The position numbers were made by a program, and so were the translations under genes. The notes below the pieces were generated by a model. That model made no database searches. It saw only the letters and a list, made by a program, of their open reading frames with translations, and had not been told where the DNA came from. Source: Diaporthe sp. PMI_573 (lineage: Eukaryota > Ascomycota > Sordariomycetes > Diaporthales > Diaporthaceae). From it: 64,000 bases of DNA. The stretch's first letter is position 1. Each line of letters starts with the position of its first letter. Of the stretch, positions 22,548-32,968 are shown in pieces. The stretch covers positions 3,038,001 through 3,102,000 of the forward strand of contig JAJTUP010000002.1 in NCBI GenBank assembly GCA_021399435.1, in the 5' to 3' direction.

Positions 22548-23879
22548 TCAGGGGAAAGAGCGATGGCGAAGACGTTTAGAAGCCCGCTGGGGCTGGGCTT
22601 GCACCTCGTCATCGTCATGCTTCCTCTTGCTCGAGGTCGGTTGAGCTGGTTCTTCCTTGTGATGAGTCGGATCGAGTGGAACCAGAGGGGAACCTGCATG
22701 ATTCTCGACAACAGGTGAGTCTCCAAAGAGAGAGTCTTCTGCACTGGTGCTCTCAGGTATTGCAGTGGTATCTGCGGACCCGCAGCTACTCTTGGGGCTT
22801 TGATTTGAGACATCCTCCGTGGGATTAAGTAGCAAAGGGCTGATAAGCTCCAGTTCCAAGTCCATTTCGTCAATGCTATGGAGGCTGGGCTCCCGCAAAA
22901 GTCTAGGTGGTGTTTGTGCGGCAGCAGTCTCGGATGAATGAATTCTAGGGATGCGATTGGTGAGAGGTGCGATGTACGTCGACGTACCAGCTATCCTATC
23001 TTCGGCTTCCCTTTCTTCGGCTTGAAGTTTCAACAGTCTAGGACGCATATAGGCATTTATGTACTGCGAGATTTTGCGCCGACTCTTGTGAAGTTGTTCC
23101 CACATGCTGCGCACAGTCTCATTTTGTTGGAACATCTTCCAAACAAGTGCCTGCTCGCTTCGGCTGAGGAATGACGGATGAGGTTGTCCTTCCTGTGGTA
23201 CCATGACTTCATTGCCCAGGGGAAAGAGCTCGTCTGTAATAGTATCGGCCGTGGACTGGGAGTCTGTCGAGCTTGCGCTAGGCAATGGACCTACATCGTC
23301 GATTCTGACATTATTAAGATATGTATCCATATAGACTCGCAGTTGAGATGCATTCTTGTCCACAGCTTCAGCAATATCGAGTATATTGTTGCCACGCGAG
23401 CGCATCTCGAGTACCTTGCACCATTGTTTGAACGACAACCACGCAGGCCCTACTCGAGCTGATCGAACGTATTGTGGGGGGTACCCACCTTGGGCATCCA
23501 ATGCCAGGTTGCAAGCTTCATCAGTGTCATTACACTGAGCTTTTGTCTCGTGGAATGGGACATAATTCAAATTTGCTTTGCCTTGTTGCATCGCAGCCTC
23601 TTGCTGGTTGCGAAGTGCCCAATGGAGCTGAGTGCTGGCGGTGCAACCCCTATTGGGGCAGGAGTATGGTGTTGGTGGATAGACGAAGGACGGTGGCCGA
23701 TTGTGCACTTGATGGCCCGGGACCTGTTGCAAATGGGGGTGACAAGTTGGTTGAATGTGACGCCCAACTTGAGACAGACAGAACCCGCACAGGACAATTG
23801 TGTGAAAGCACATTGTGAGTTGGTCAGTTGAGTTTCCGCCAGGGAGACTTGGACATGGTAAATTGTTGGGTAAATCCAT
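22548..23879 (-). CDS. Uncharacterised protein with Cys-rich N-terminus, duplicated helical module and C-terminal nuclear localisation-like region
   Basis: An intact 443-residue single-exon frame starting at an ATG (23879); I do not recognise the family. The first 80 residues have seven cysteines in loose pairs (CFH, CGFC, CPNRGC). Two segments resemble each other and may be a diverged duplication: residues about 150-188, ending QLRVYMDTYL, and about 241-282, ending KISQYINAYM. Each is about 40 residues, helical and charged, and reads like a helix-turn-helix module. The C-terminal half is acidic and Ser/Pro-rich, and it ends with two basic clusters (SKRKHDDDE, RASKRLRHR) that look like a bipartite nuclear localisation signal. 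DNA binding is an inference from this arrangement. It is the last intact gene before the decayed HET and MFS loci. Confidence 0.75.
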   Translation of the reverse strand: MDLPNNLPCPSLPGGNSTDQLTMCFHTIVLCGFCLSQVGRHIQPTCHPHLQQVPGHQVHNRPPSFVYPPTPYSCPNRGCTASTQLHWALRNQQEAAMQQGKANLNYVPFHETKAQCNDTDEACNLALDAQGGYPPQYVRSARVGPAWLSFKQWCKVLEMRSRGNNILDIAEAVDKNASQLRVYMDTYLNNVRIDDVGPLPSASSTDSQSTADTITDELFPLGNEVMVPQEGQPHPSFLSRSEQALVWKMFQQNETVRSMWEQLHKSRRKISQYINAYMRPRLLKLQAEEREAEDRIAGTSTYIAPLTNRIPRIHSSETAAAQTPPRLLREPSLHSIDEMDLELELISPLLLNPTEDVSNQSPKSSCGSADTTAIPESTSAEDSLFGDSPVVENHAGSPLVPLDPTHHKEEPAQPTSSKRKHDDDEVQAQPQRASKRLRHRSFP

Positions 23880-24781
23880 GAAGGGCGCAACAAGAAGCGG
23901 CTTAAGTACTTATACAGTCTGGTCCCACACCGGGCCGGCCTTCTTTATTGGACAAGACCAGATATTGGATAGGATTTTGCATTGTGGCCTCTATGCACCG
24001 ACTATACAAGCTTTGTGAGAAGGCTACCCGAAATAGCAACATTGAACACAATGCGCCATCGAAGTAACAGCCCCATTCTTTCATGAGCCCAAGATTGGAA
24101 GATTTCTCATTAGTACGAGGTGGGAGAACAATGTGCACAATTGAAGCTACCACGGGAACCCTTTCAACCTGGCTCCGAGATTATTCATCAGCCGCGCAAC
24201 TCCTGCTTTCAATGTTCCCATGTAGAACAGCTGCTATCCAAATCTCTGGTCACATGCCGATGTGGAAAGGTGACATTGCTATTGTGAAATGCAATAAACG
24301 GTCACTAAACACAATAAGGCACTTGAAGCTATTGAGAATTTATACAGAAATAACCTATATTGTTATAACGAGGCTAGCAACAGTGCGCTATATTGACGAA
24401 GGAGGGGTTAGCCTCATAGAAAGAGCGCCAGGGAGCTACCGGGCTTGTATGCAAATGTTGGTGGTGTGTGCGGGACTAACGAGGGCGATAACATTTCGCT
24501 TGATATGTAGGGAGGGCGCCTCGGCTGACCTTCTGCAGGTTGACAGGGTGCCCAGCGTCTGAACATCGGGATTTGTTGACGTCTCGAAGGCGTCGCCTCC
24601 ATCGTAGGATCACTGAACCTCGAGAATTGCAACAACATCTTACCAGCTACAAAACATGTGCAATTGTGAAGCCAGGCTTCACAAAGCTTACGGTCTGATT
24701 CACGGTCAAAACTCTTAGACTGATCGACTAGGCAGACCTGCACAATGGATACCAAAGCATGAGCCATTTGAGGCCTCGGCG
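23880..24781. other. Intergenic between the nuclear-type gene and the HET remnant
   Basis: About 0.9 kb. No intact gene. The frame at 24083-24562 (plus) has no family signature. The N-terminal part of the HET gene may once have lain near 24600-24780, but I cannot trace it with confidence. Confidence 0.5.
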
Positions 24782-26077
24782 TCGTGGCAAAGTCTCCAGA
24801 AGGCGCGACGCCTCCCGATCCAGAGACTATACAGCGTGTCTTGGGAGGAGTTGTCGTTGGCTGTGACATCTTGCTCGCCGTTGCTCAAGAAGTTCCCCAC
24901 CAACGAGAACCCTGGGGAGAATCACGTTCGCCTGTCCATGTGTCCATCCAGAGAAGAAGCAGGCAAAGGAGACGCGAACAGCCCGAGATTGGTCAGCCTC
25001 GTTGCGCGGGCTCGCAATCCATAGGCAACGGACCCCCGAGATAAGGTGTTCGCTTTCGTTGGCTTGGCTCAGGAGCAGGGGCTGCCAGGTATCTGGGTAC
25101 AACCACATTATCGGCTGATGCTTGAGGATGTTTACAAGCGGTTCGTGTTGGAGACTATGGACGCCACGCGGAGTCTTGATGTTCTAAGTCTTGTCCACGG
25201 GCGAGATAGGAATGCACTGCCAGCCAACAACCTAAAAGTTCCATCATGGGTTCCTGATCCGTCCGTCGACGGCATCCCCTACCCCTTGACACGTCTGGAC
25301 AAGATGGCCGTGGACAGCCACTCAACCCTCCAAACGAAAAGCGACTACCTGGAATATGCAGAAAAGAAAGGCACGCAAGTCTAATGCCTATTGCTAGACG
25401 ACGGGAACACACTGCGCGCTTCCGGGTATGTCACCGCCACGGTCAAAGAGCTAGGCCTGCCGTTCCCAGGACGCTCGGAGTGGCACGACACGAAGAAGAA
25501 ACTCCAAGCTCAACGCAACGCCTTCGTCTCGTGGCGAGCCCTCGTTGGAGCCCGCCAAAGGAGGATGAAGTACGATAATCAGAGTGCCTATGAAGTGTAC
25601 TGGCAAGTCATGCGCGGCGGTGAGCTTCGGAGACATTATGGTGTTGCCAAAAGCCATTTCCAGACTGGGTACGAAGAGCCACTGAGGCCGTACGGCTTAC
25701 CCTCCATGGGACGAGTGATCGAGTCCCCTAGGCTGTTCGCGGCTCTCCATCGTGTGTCTAGTGGGATTTTGAAGCTTCACAATGCAACTAGGTGGCTTCT
25801 TGGTCAAGCTCGTGTTGAGTGTGAATGGGGTGTGGGCACGAACTTTTGAGAGTATCGGAGGATGGGCAAGACTAATAGCGGCTCGGTGGGGGTTTTCCCT
25901 GGTGGGATGGATCAGGGCGATGCTGTGGCTCTTCTTCAGGGTGGAAGGGTTGCCTTTGTATTGAGACGATATCAGGGGACGGAAATATGGCAGTTGGTGG
26001 GCGAGGCGTACGTGCATAATATCATGGAAGGAGAGGCTTGGGACAGCAATCAATGTGGGAAAATACTCATAGCTTGA
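24782..26077 (+). pseudogene. HET-domain (heterokaryon incompatibility) gene remnant with three in-frame stops
   Basis: HET proteins mediate non-self recognition and cell death on hyphal fusion. One continuous frame (first base positions congruent to 24836 modulo 3) shows the family's C-terminal half. It includes DPRDKVFAFVGLA, YKRFVLETMDATRSLDVLSL, VPSWVPDPS, LDDGNTLRASGYV, and the terminal block GDAVALLQGGR then LVGEAYVHNIMEGEA. The frame is broken by TAG at 25022-25024, TAA at 25382-25384 and TGA at 25850-25852, with no frameshift between these blocks. Each stop is one C-to-T change from a sense codon (CAG, CAA and CGA), and such changes are the RIP signature. The N-terminal HET core (the WIDxxCINQ region) is not visible upstream. 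An alternative with introns removing the stops is unlikely, because conserved residues flank each stop closely. Inactive remnant is the best reading. Confidence 0.82.
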
Positions 26078-26600
26078 GCTTACCGTGCCATGGTCAAAAG
26101 TGCTACAGTTTAATGTTTTCCCCTCAAAGCCTTAGAGCCAACTCGTCCCAAGATAATCTTGATGGGAGCACACAGGCAAGTCATCATGTCCTCATCCAAT
26201 AGAGAGGTCAACCAGGCGCTGAGGTTCCGCAGAGAAGGTCACTATGAACAGAGTCGTTTTTTAAGCACTTGTGAATTGGCACGAGAGGGACATACGAGAC
26301 AGGAGGCTCTCAAGTCTTGCTCAGCATTGTAGAATATCGAACAAAAGCTGGTCTACGTGAGAAAAAAAGAGGGGGAGGAAGGAATCCATTAAGAGCAAGA
26401 GGCCTCGTGGCTACAGGTGCCCATACCAGCCCTGGAGGCCATACTACTGGGGCACCTGGGCAGTGATCGCTCCTGCGGACCCCTCCCTTGCACAAACAGA
26501 CAGCAGACATTCTCACCCCCCCCCTGAATTGCTTCGCACTGCTTCGCACACTTTGCAACTTCCTTCTACTAATCTGACTGCTAGCTTAGATCTTGTCACT
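26078..26600. other. Intergenic between HET and MFS remnants
   Basis: About 520 bp with no gene recognised; a short C-rich run lies near 26515-26525. It could have held the promoter of the former transporter gene. Confidence 0.5.
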
Positions 26601-27515
26601 ATGGTTGCAAGCATGGAAGACAAGACTTTTGAGGTGCCCGAGGAATCGGCTGGGCCAAAGGAGGCGGCAGCCGTGGACACCTTGAATGAGACCGTGCAAG
26701 TCGAATTTCTCAGATTCTTTGCACATCTATCTTGCATACCTCCCGGTTTTCATCATCATCCTGTCCACCCTTACAGCGACTATTTACTTCCCGCTCATCC
26801 CCATGCTCAGTTCTCATTTCTCCGTTTCCATACAAGCAATCAACCTCACAGGCACAGCCAAAGTGGACAATAGAAGCGGCTGTTCATTCTCTAAGGGTCA
26901 TTCTCTATCCCGACGCGGCTGCGATCTTGTGAATGGTCTCTACGTCCTACTCGGTGTACTACACATTCCAAGTTGCGATACCAGTGATATACGACGACTT
27001 TGAAGTCAGATTGACCTTTTTGCCTGGCCTCGCTGGTATGACAATTGGCGGTATTGTTGCGGGTAGGCTCGTGGACAGGAACTTTGCCAAAGTTGCACGC
27101 AAGAACAACATCGCCCTCGACAGCAGGAAGGCGGAAGACGCAAGGTATAGACACACCATCTACTTCGTTGCCTTCGAAGTTGTATCGGTCATCGGGTATG
27201 GGTGGGTGATCATGTTTCGTGTGCATCCGGCTGTACCCCTTGCGATACAGTTCTTTGTCTGCCGCGGCGTCCACCTTGCTCAGTCACACGGCAAGCGCCA
27301 TGCTCGTCGATATCTTTCCGAATAGCTCCAGCACGTCCTACGCTTCCGGCCAGGTCATGAGGTGTGGCCTCAGCGCGACATCAGCTGCTATTCTGGATCC
27401 AGTCACTCATGCTGTTGGAAGGGGATAGTATTTCACAATACTTGGCCTGTTTGATGGATTAAGTGGGATAGCCTTAGTAGCTATAAGCAGGGAGAAAGGC
27501 ATGGAATGGAGGTAA
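26601..27515 (+). pseudogene. MFS transporter (DHA1 drug:H+ antiporter-like) remnant with internal deletion, frameshifts and stops
   Basis: Pieces of a 12-span multidrug-type transporter in several frames. The N-terminal tail starts MVASMEDKTFEVPEESAG (26601), then frame shifts into the first span (FIIILSTLTATIYFPLIPM). About four spans are then missing, and the sequence resumes with ILYPDAAAIL, a TGA stop (26930-26932), and STSYSVYYTFQVAIPVIYDD. LPGLAGMTIGGIVAGRLVDR follows. A further frameshift near 27262 leads to LLSHTASAMLVDIFPNSS and SGQVMRCGLSA; a TAG stop (27428-27430) precedes the last span, and the frame ends at 27513-27515 (GMEWR then TAA). Both internal stops fall where the family usually has Trp, so they fit G-to-A changes. 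Length is about half the family norm. Clearly non-functional as a transporter. Confidence 0.85.
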
Positions 27516-27547
27516 AAACGTTAAAACAGCTTCAAGAGATCTTCCAG

Positions 27548-27650
27548 GTTTTCTTTTTTTGCTCTTTGTTTTTGCCTTTTATTTTTGCCTTTTCTTTTTG
27601 CTTTTTCTTTTTGCTTTTTCTTTTTTGCTTTTTTTTAAAAAAAAGAAAAA
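27548..27650. repeat. T-rich simple repeat (TTTTTGC/TTTTTCT units)
   Basis: A low-complexity tract of CTTTTTG-type units ending in T8A8-like homopolymers. It lies just after the MFS remnant and before the end of the first AAA ATPase gene. Confidence 0.75.
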
Positions 27651-27822
27651 CCCCATTTCTCAGTTCCCCATGCACCGACTAGCTCTGTTTGTCGCTTATG
27701 TGTTCGATCCTAGGCCCCCTTCCATAGTACGCTGACCGGCAGATAGGAGGAAGGATAATCAGTGCTAGGATTATAAGAACTACGCATCACTTTGATATGA
27801 CCATTCGTCACGCTGTCGATGT

Positions 27823-29321
27823 CTACGAGCTGGAGCGCTCGTCCTTTTCGAGCCCGTGCCGGAGGATCTCTACCTGTTTCTGGATCTCATTCCACAAGAC
27901 GTTGCCGCCCAGGTCCCCGTCGCCATCATCTCCCTCTAGAACATCTACCCACCCGTCGTCAAGTCCTTCAGTTCTGTCCTTTTTGCTCTGCGCGATGGCT
28001 AGAAGGGCGGCGACAAATGCCTCTTGCATGTAGGCAAAGCTGAAGTCATGCGTAATATCCGCGACGGCGACGCAAAGCTTGTCCGGAAACTCGATCTCCT
28101 TGTTGTCCTTTAGTTTTTTCTGCCAAAAGTGGCAGTACATGGTCCTCTCCTTCTTGTTCGGATTATCGAATAGATATTTCCGGTCAAAGCGAGAGGGGCG
28201 TTGCTGCATGAATGTCAGCGTCTCAATGTCCTCAGAGAAAGCAGACGATTGGGACTCACAGAAATGCCAGGGTCGAGGCGATCGAGGTGGTTTGTGCTGC
28301 CCACCATGAATATGCCGTCATTGGATTTGAGACCGTCTACTTCGTTGAAGAAGTAGCTCTTTACGCTGTCGGTGATGATGGTGTCCAGGTCCTCGAAGAT
28401 GAGATAGCACGGCGCCATTGATCTCGCTTTGTCGTAGATAGTCTTGATGGAATACTCGGGTCCCATGTACTGATGTGGTGTCAGGCGCAAACGGACGATT
28501 AATCAGAATGGGTGCGCTGGACCTACCGATTGTAGAGACCGAACATATAATGTCGGTATAGGGTCTTTGAGATGATATAGTTGGTTCATCATGGCCTTGA
28601 TGCTGATCGTCTTGCCGTTCCCCGGAGGGCCATAGTATATGAGACCCCTTTTCCAGGGCACCTTGAGCTTCTCATAGTCACGGCGTGAGTTGAAGAAGCG
28701 CATGTGGTCGTCTATGACGGCCTTCTTCCTCTCCGGGTCCATAATGACACTGTCCCAGGAAGCATTGCGGATACTGTCGTAGAGGGCCTTGCTCTTTTGC
28801 CAGTAGCCGCTGTCATAGACCCAGATCTCGTCGTGCAGGTCGCTAGTCCATTTACCAGCAGCGAGAATGAGACCCTGGGTGAGCTGTTCCGAGACGGAGA
28901 GGATAAAGGTGAGCTGACCCTGGGGGTAGGCGCCGACGAAGCCTTCCTTGGCGTCTACGATGTAGACGATAAACTCCTGGGCATTCCACCTGTAGAGAAA
29001 CTTGTCAAAGAGGATCTCGTGAAGCACCACCCCACTCCCATCACGCCTTGCAGGCGGGACATAGGCAGTCAAGGCCAGGGATGAGGGCAGGGAGGCGGGG
29101 TCGAGCTTGATGTTGACGGAGGGGTCATCGGGGATGGGAGCAATGGTGCCATGTCCGGAGTATGCGAAGCCGAGGAGGTCGATTGGGAGGTATGGGTGGA
29201 TGATTGTACAGTCGAGCGAGGGGTACTGTTTCTTGAGAGATGCTGCGATGACGTCGGCGGTGCTGAGCCGGGGGGCAGAGGAGTGCTCAAAGTACTTCTT
29301 GGTAGTGCTGTCTGATGCCAT
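27823..29321 (-). CDS. BCS1-like AAA ATPase (fungal, function unknown)
   Basis: Exons 29321-28527, 28469-28260 and 28203-27823 (introns 57 and 56 nt, donors GTAGGT and GTGAGT) give 461 residues. The C-terminal half is one AAA module with Walker A GPPGNGKT (about 231-238), Walker B LIFEDLD (about 288-294), the STNHLDRLDPGIS sensor region and RPSRFDRKY with the arginine finger, the last joined across intron 2. This arrangement is that of the Bcs1 branch. The N-terminal 200 residues form a separate domain of beta-strand character (LTAYVPP, FIVYIVDAKEG, LTFILSVSEQ) with no clear membrane span or mitochondrial targeting sequence. A role in mitochondrial Rieske protein export is therefore not indicated. 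The gene is intact and divergent from a second AAA ATPase gene. Confidence 0.88.
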
Positions 29322-30481
29322 ATTGAACGAGTGGTGCTGTTTGTGCCTGAAATGCAGCCTGGGCGCCTTGTGGGGGAAGCGAGTGCTGGAAGCGGTCGAG
29401 TGAGGTGAGGTGAGACGAGGTGAGGTTGATGGACCTGCTCTACCCTACTCAATGGTCTGCAGGGGGCAGTTGCAGCTGCCTGGGGTTGTGCACATATTGT
29501 ACAAGTCAGATATGTACCTACCTGGGGAGGGCCACGGATATGCTTGGTACCCAGCCCGTGAGACTACACAGGACCCATGTAGACCAGAATTACGGGCCGT
29601 AACGGGGCGGGTCAGCATTTGAATTGATCCTTCGAACTTCCAGTTGGTCGCCTCGCCAACGCTCGACACGCTGCCTCTGCCTCTGCCTCTGCCTGCATAC
29701 AGCACGGGCGTGATGACGTGGATCGCATGGCGGAAAGTAAGCACCTTGACCCGCGTTGATGAGGCAGCCACCTGCTCCCCGTGTGGACGTGTGGAATACC
29801 GGACGGGCAGGACGGTCTAATAAACGGTCTCGTCTTGTTAGTAGGACGGGACGGTGGCGGAGCACCCGTTAGCGCGCGGTGGTAGGTGCTCAGGCCAGCC
29901 GATCGGCCACCGAAGGATCGGGACTGCCTGTGTTGTCTTTGACCTCTTGCAGGCAGCACCTGCCAACCACAGGCCGCCTGTGGGGACTCTGCCGCCTGGA
30001 ACTACCGCTTCTTTGGCCTTCACCACTTGCGGCTGACCCAGCTTAGACCGAGGCCATGTGCATGCGCCTGCGCCTGCCGTGCTCTGCTCTCCTGTTGTGC
30101 TGCAAGTCAGAGCCTACCTGGGCATGGCAGTGCTGCCTGGCCTGGCATGGGCGTGTTGGCCTCAGGAACAGAAAACAGGGGGGGGGGTGGACTGCTGTGG
30201 TTGTGGCTCCAGGCGTGTCCGCGCCGCCGGTTGACTCAACTCGGCGGCACAGCATTTCGATGGCCCACCGCCGGCCATGTTGATATATAATCGACCAACA
30301 TGCTCCTATTTCCCAGCTTGCTTTTAGTCTCACTCGTAGTTTTGAAGCTCCTGATTACTTCTCCGTTTCAGTCAATTCCTGCCTGCTCAGCCCAAAGACT
30401 TCCACCAACAAAGGCACCAGCAGCCACCATCATCATAAACTGCTCCCATCGTTTGGAAATCAGCTCCGAGATCCCATCCCC
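29322..30481. promoter_or_regulatory. Bidirectional promoter region between the two AAA ATPase genes
   Basis: 1.16 kb between divergent start codons, so both promoters lie here. It contains a CTGCCT hexamer repeat at 29671-29694, a G10 run near 30179-30188, and a TATATAA element (30282-30288) about 195 bp upstream of the plus-strand start. No open frame inside is convincing. Confidence 0.55.
29671..29694. repeat. CTGCCT hexamer microsatellite
   Basis: Four perfect hexamer units inside the shared AAA promoter region. Confidence 0.7.
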
Positions 30482-32968
30482 ATGCCCTCTTCAAGCAGCA
30501 CCTCTACTCATTCAAGCGACATGGCCGACGATAAGAAGGCATCGGCCGCTGTTGCCGCTGATGCCACAATCCGCAAGCGCCCTAACAAATCATTCTCCAG
30601 GCGCGCAACCTCGAAACTTCGGTCCATCTTCTGCCTTCCCAACGACTCCCAACTCAGCCTGCATTCCAGTGATGGGTCCGGGAATGACCAGAAGGACAAG
30701 GATGAGAAGCCAGAGGACCAGACCATGAAAACAGAGTTCAAGCACCTCGATAGGAAATTCGATGACGAGGACCAGCCCTATTTTGCCGAGAGAAAGAAGG
30801 AGGACATCGAGAAAGGCGAGAAGAAGGACTGGTGGCAGCTGTTTGCCTTCTGCGTCGTTCGTCGATATGACTCTGACGGCGACCTCGACGAAACCTACCT
30901 ATACGTCAACCCTCAGCCCCTGTAAGTACAGCCTGTCCCACGCTGAGACATGCAGCCGGCTCGAGTCCCACGACGTGTAGCTAACACATGCAAAGACGCC
31001 AACTACTCAAAGACGTGATTGGAAACTACCCCGCCGATCCCATAGATGTCGACGATGTGCAGATTGAAGCTCCTTACCACTCCCTGTTTCATTACAGGAA
31101 ACAGCTTGAGAAGGTCGGTATCGCACGCTTCGAGGAGAATGGAGACACGCAGTCCCTCGAGCAGCTCACTCTACTCTTGGGCTGGATCAAGACGACCTTT
31201 GAGCTGGAGATATCGGCCTATGAGAAGTGTATGTCGAGCGATCTCAAGGCCATCGCCTACGACAAGCTGTGGACCATTTTCATGCCGGGCACTATTGTCT
31301 ATGCACAGGTCCAGAAGCAGCACAGGGCCTTTCGTGTCATGGATTACTGGTACGATGACGACGATGAGGAGAACCCCGGCCTGAACCTCAAGGGTAACTT
31401 CGTCGATTACGACGGAGAGAAACTCGGCGTCAGGAGACTGGATTTGTTCATCCCCAAGTACGGCGGCATCCGGGAGGTCAGGGAGCAGGAGGTAAAGCCT
31501 CTGGACCTACTTGAGGATGCGGAAGCAATCAAGAAGACGATGATTGCACGTGGCAGAAGGTTTGAGGAATTCGCCGTCGGCCAGCACTTCCTCCAGTATG
31601 CCGGACTTGGCCTCAAGAGGGACCCGCAATGCCCGCGCAATTATCTCAAATTCGACGCAACGGGTCGGGTGTAAGCTTCCTTCTATTCTCATCATTCCTA
31701 TCTTCAGGTTGGGTATTGGCTCAAAACGAGATTGCTAACATTGTCACCAGGATGATTGATGTCAAAACCTACCACAGGCTGGACGCGAACGACTCAATCT
31801 GGGTTGTTGGCTTCGGGAAAGATCACGAGGAGGGCAAGCTGACGGATGAAGACTGCCTCCTTGCGAACGCAATGTGCAGAGGTTATTCCATGAACGCGAA
31901 GAAGTTCCTTGAGCTCTCTGTCGATAACTTGTCCGAGATCCAGTGGAACACCAGCTGCTTCGAGGATCTGGTCCTGGACCCTTCCACGAAGAAGACAGTC
32001 CAGGCTCTAGTATCGACACATTCCCAGAAGCGCGAGTCTCCCGGCGGAAAGAACCAGGATGGCTTCGACGACATTGTTAAGGGGAAGGGGAAGGGCCTTG
32101 TTTGCGTACTGCATGGTCCGCCCGGCGTCGGCAAAACATTGACGGCAGAATGCGTTGCCGAGTACGTCCAGCGCCCTCTGTTCATGGTTTCGTCTGGAGA
32201 CCTGGGAGTTACGAGCGAGCAACTCGACGTGCAGTTGACTGAGATCATGGACGTAAGCAGCTTTCTGGATACAATCTTAACCCCTTCCAGAAGAAACACC
32301 TCCCCTCTGTGGCCTAGCCCCAAAGAACTTATTACCCTGGTGGTTTGAGATAAGCTATGGCCACACTGTGACCCTTTGTTTCCCCTATTTGTATGAAACT
32401 ACTCCTTTGGTGCTCTGATAACTGACTCTGAATGCTGCAGATGACATCGACCTGGAGAGCGGTCTTGTTGATCGACGAGGCAGACGTGTTCCTTGAACAG
32501 CGGGCTCTGCACGATTTGCACAGGAACGCAATGGTGAGCGTGTTCTTGCGAGTGCTGGAATACTACGCTGGTATCCTCTTCCTGACAACGAATCGGGTCT
32601 CGACATTCGACGACGCGTTCAAGAGTCGTATCCACATACCGATCAGGTACACAGATCTGGACGTCACGTCACGACTCAAGATCTGGCAGAACTTCTGCAA
32701 AAAGGTCCCCGGTGGAGTGGAGATTTCGGATAAAGAATACGAGACACTGGCGGAACATGAATTGAATGGTCGGCAGATCAAGAACGTTATCAAGGCAGCG
32801 GAGAGCCTGGCGGCGTTCGACAAGGTCAAGCTTGACTTCAAGCAGCTACAGCAAGTGACCAAGATCCAAGCTAGGTTTGAGAAGGATTTGGAGAGCTTTG
32901 GGGAAATAGATTACACCGCGCCTGGATCGGCCAAGAAGCATGCGGAGAGTAGACATTTCTACCTGTAA
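30482..32968 (+). CDS. Large AAA-family ATPase with fungal N-terminal domain (DUF7025-like)
   Basis: Exons 30482-30921, 30996-31670, 31751-32252 and 32441-32968 give 714 residues. The 188-nt third intron is the longest; the first has a CTAAC branch site. The N-terminus is Ser/Lys-rich and disordered. A long central domain follows (KTTFELEISAYEKCMSSDLK, KLWTIFMPGTIVYAQVQKQ), of the kind found in many fungal AAA proteins. The AAA module has Walker A GPPGVGKT (about 494-501), Walker B LLIDEAD (about 548-554), FLTTNRVSTFDDAF and SRIHIPIRY, then the lid helix ending in LNGRQIKNVIKAA. Exons join in phase, and the Walker B exon begins right after a clean acceptor. No signal peptide or membrane span is visible. 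The biological role of this family is not known to me. It is the last gene before the AT-rich block. Confidence 0.9.

Noticed and set aside
23880..24781. N-terminal HET core upstream of the remnant
   Set aside because: I could not find the WIDxxCINQ-type block in any frame; isolated look-alike words are not enough.
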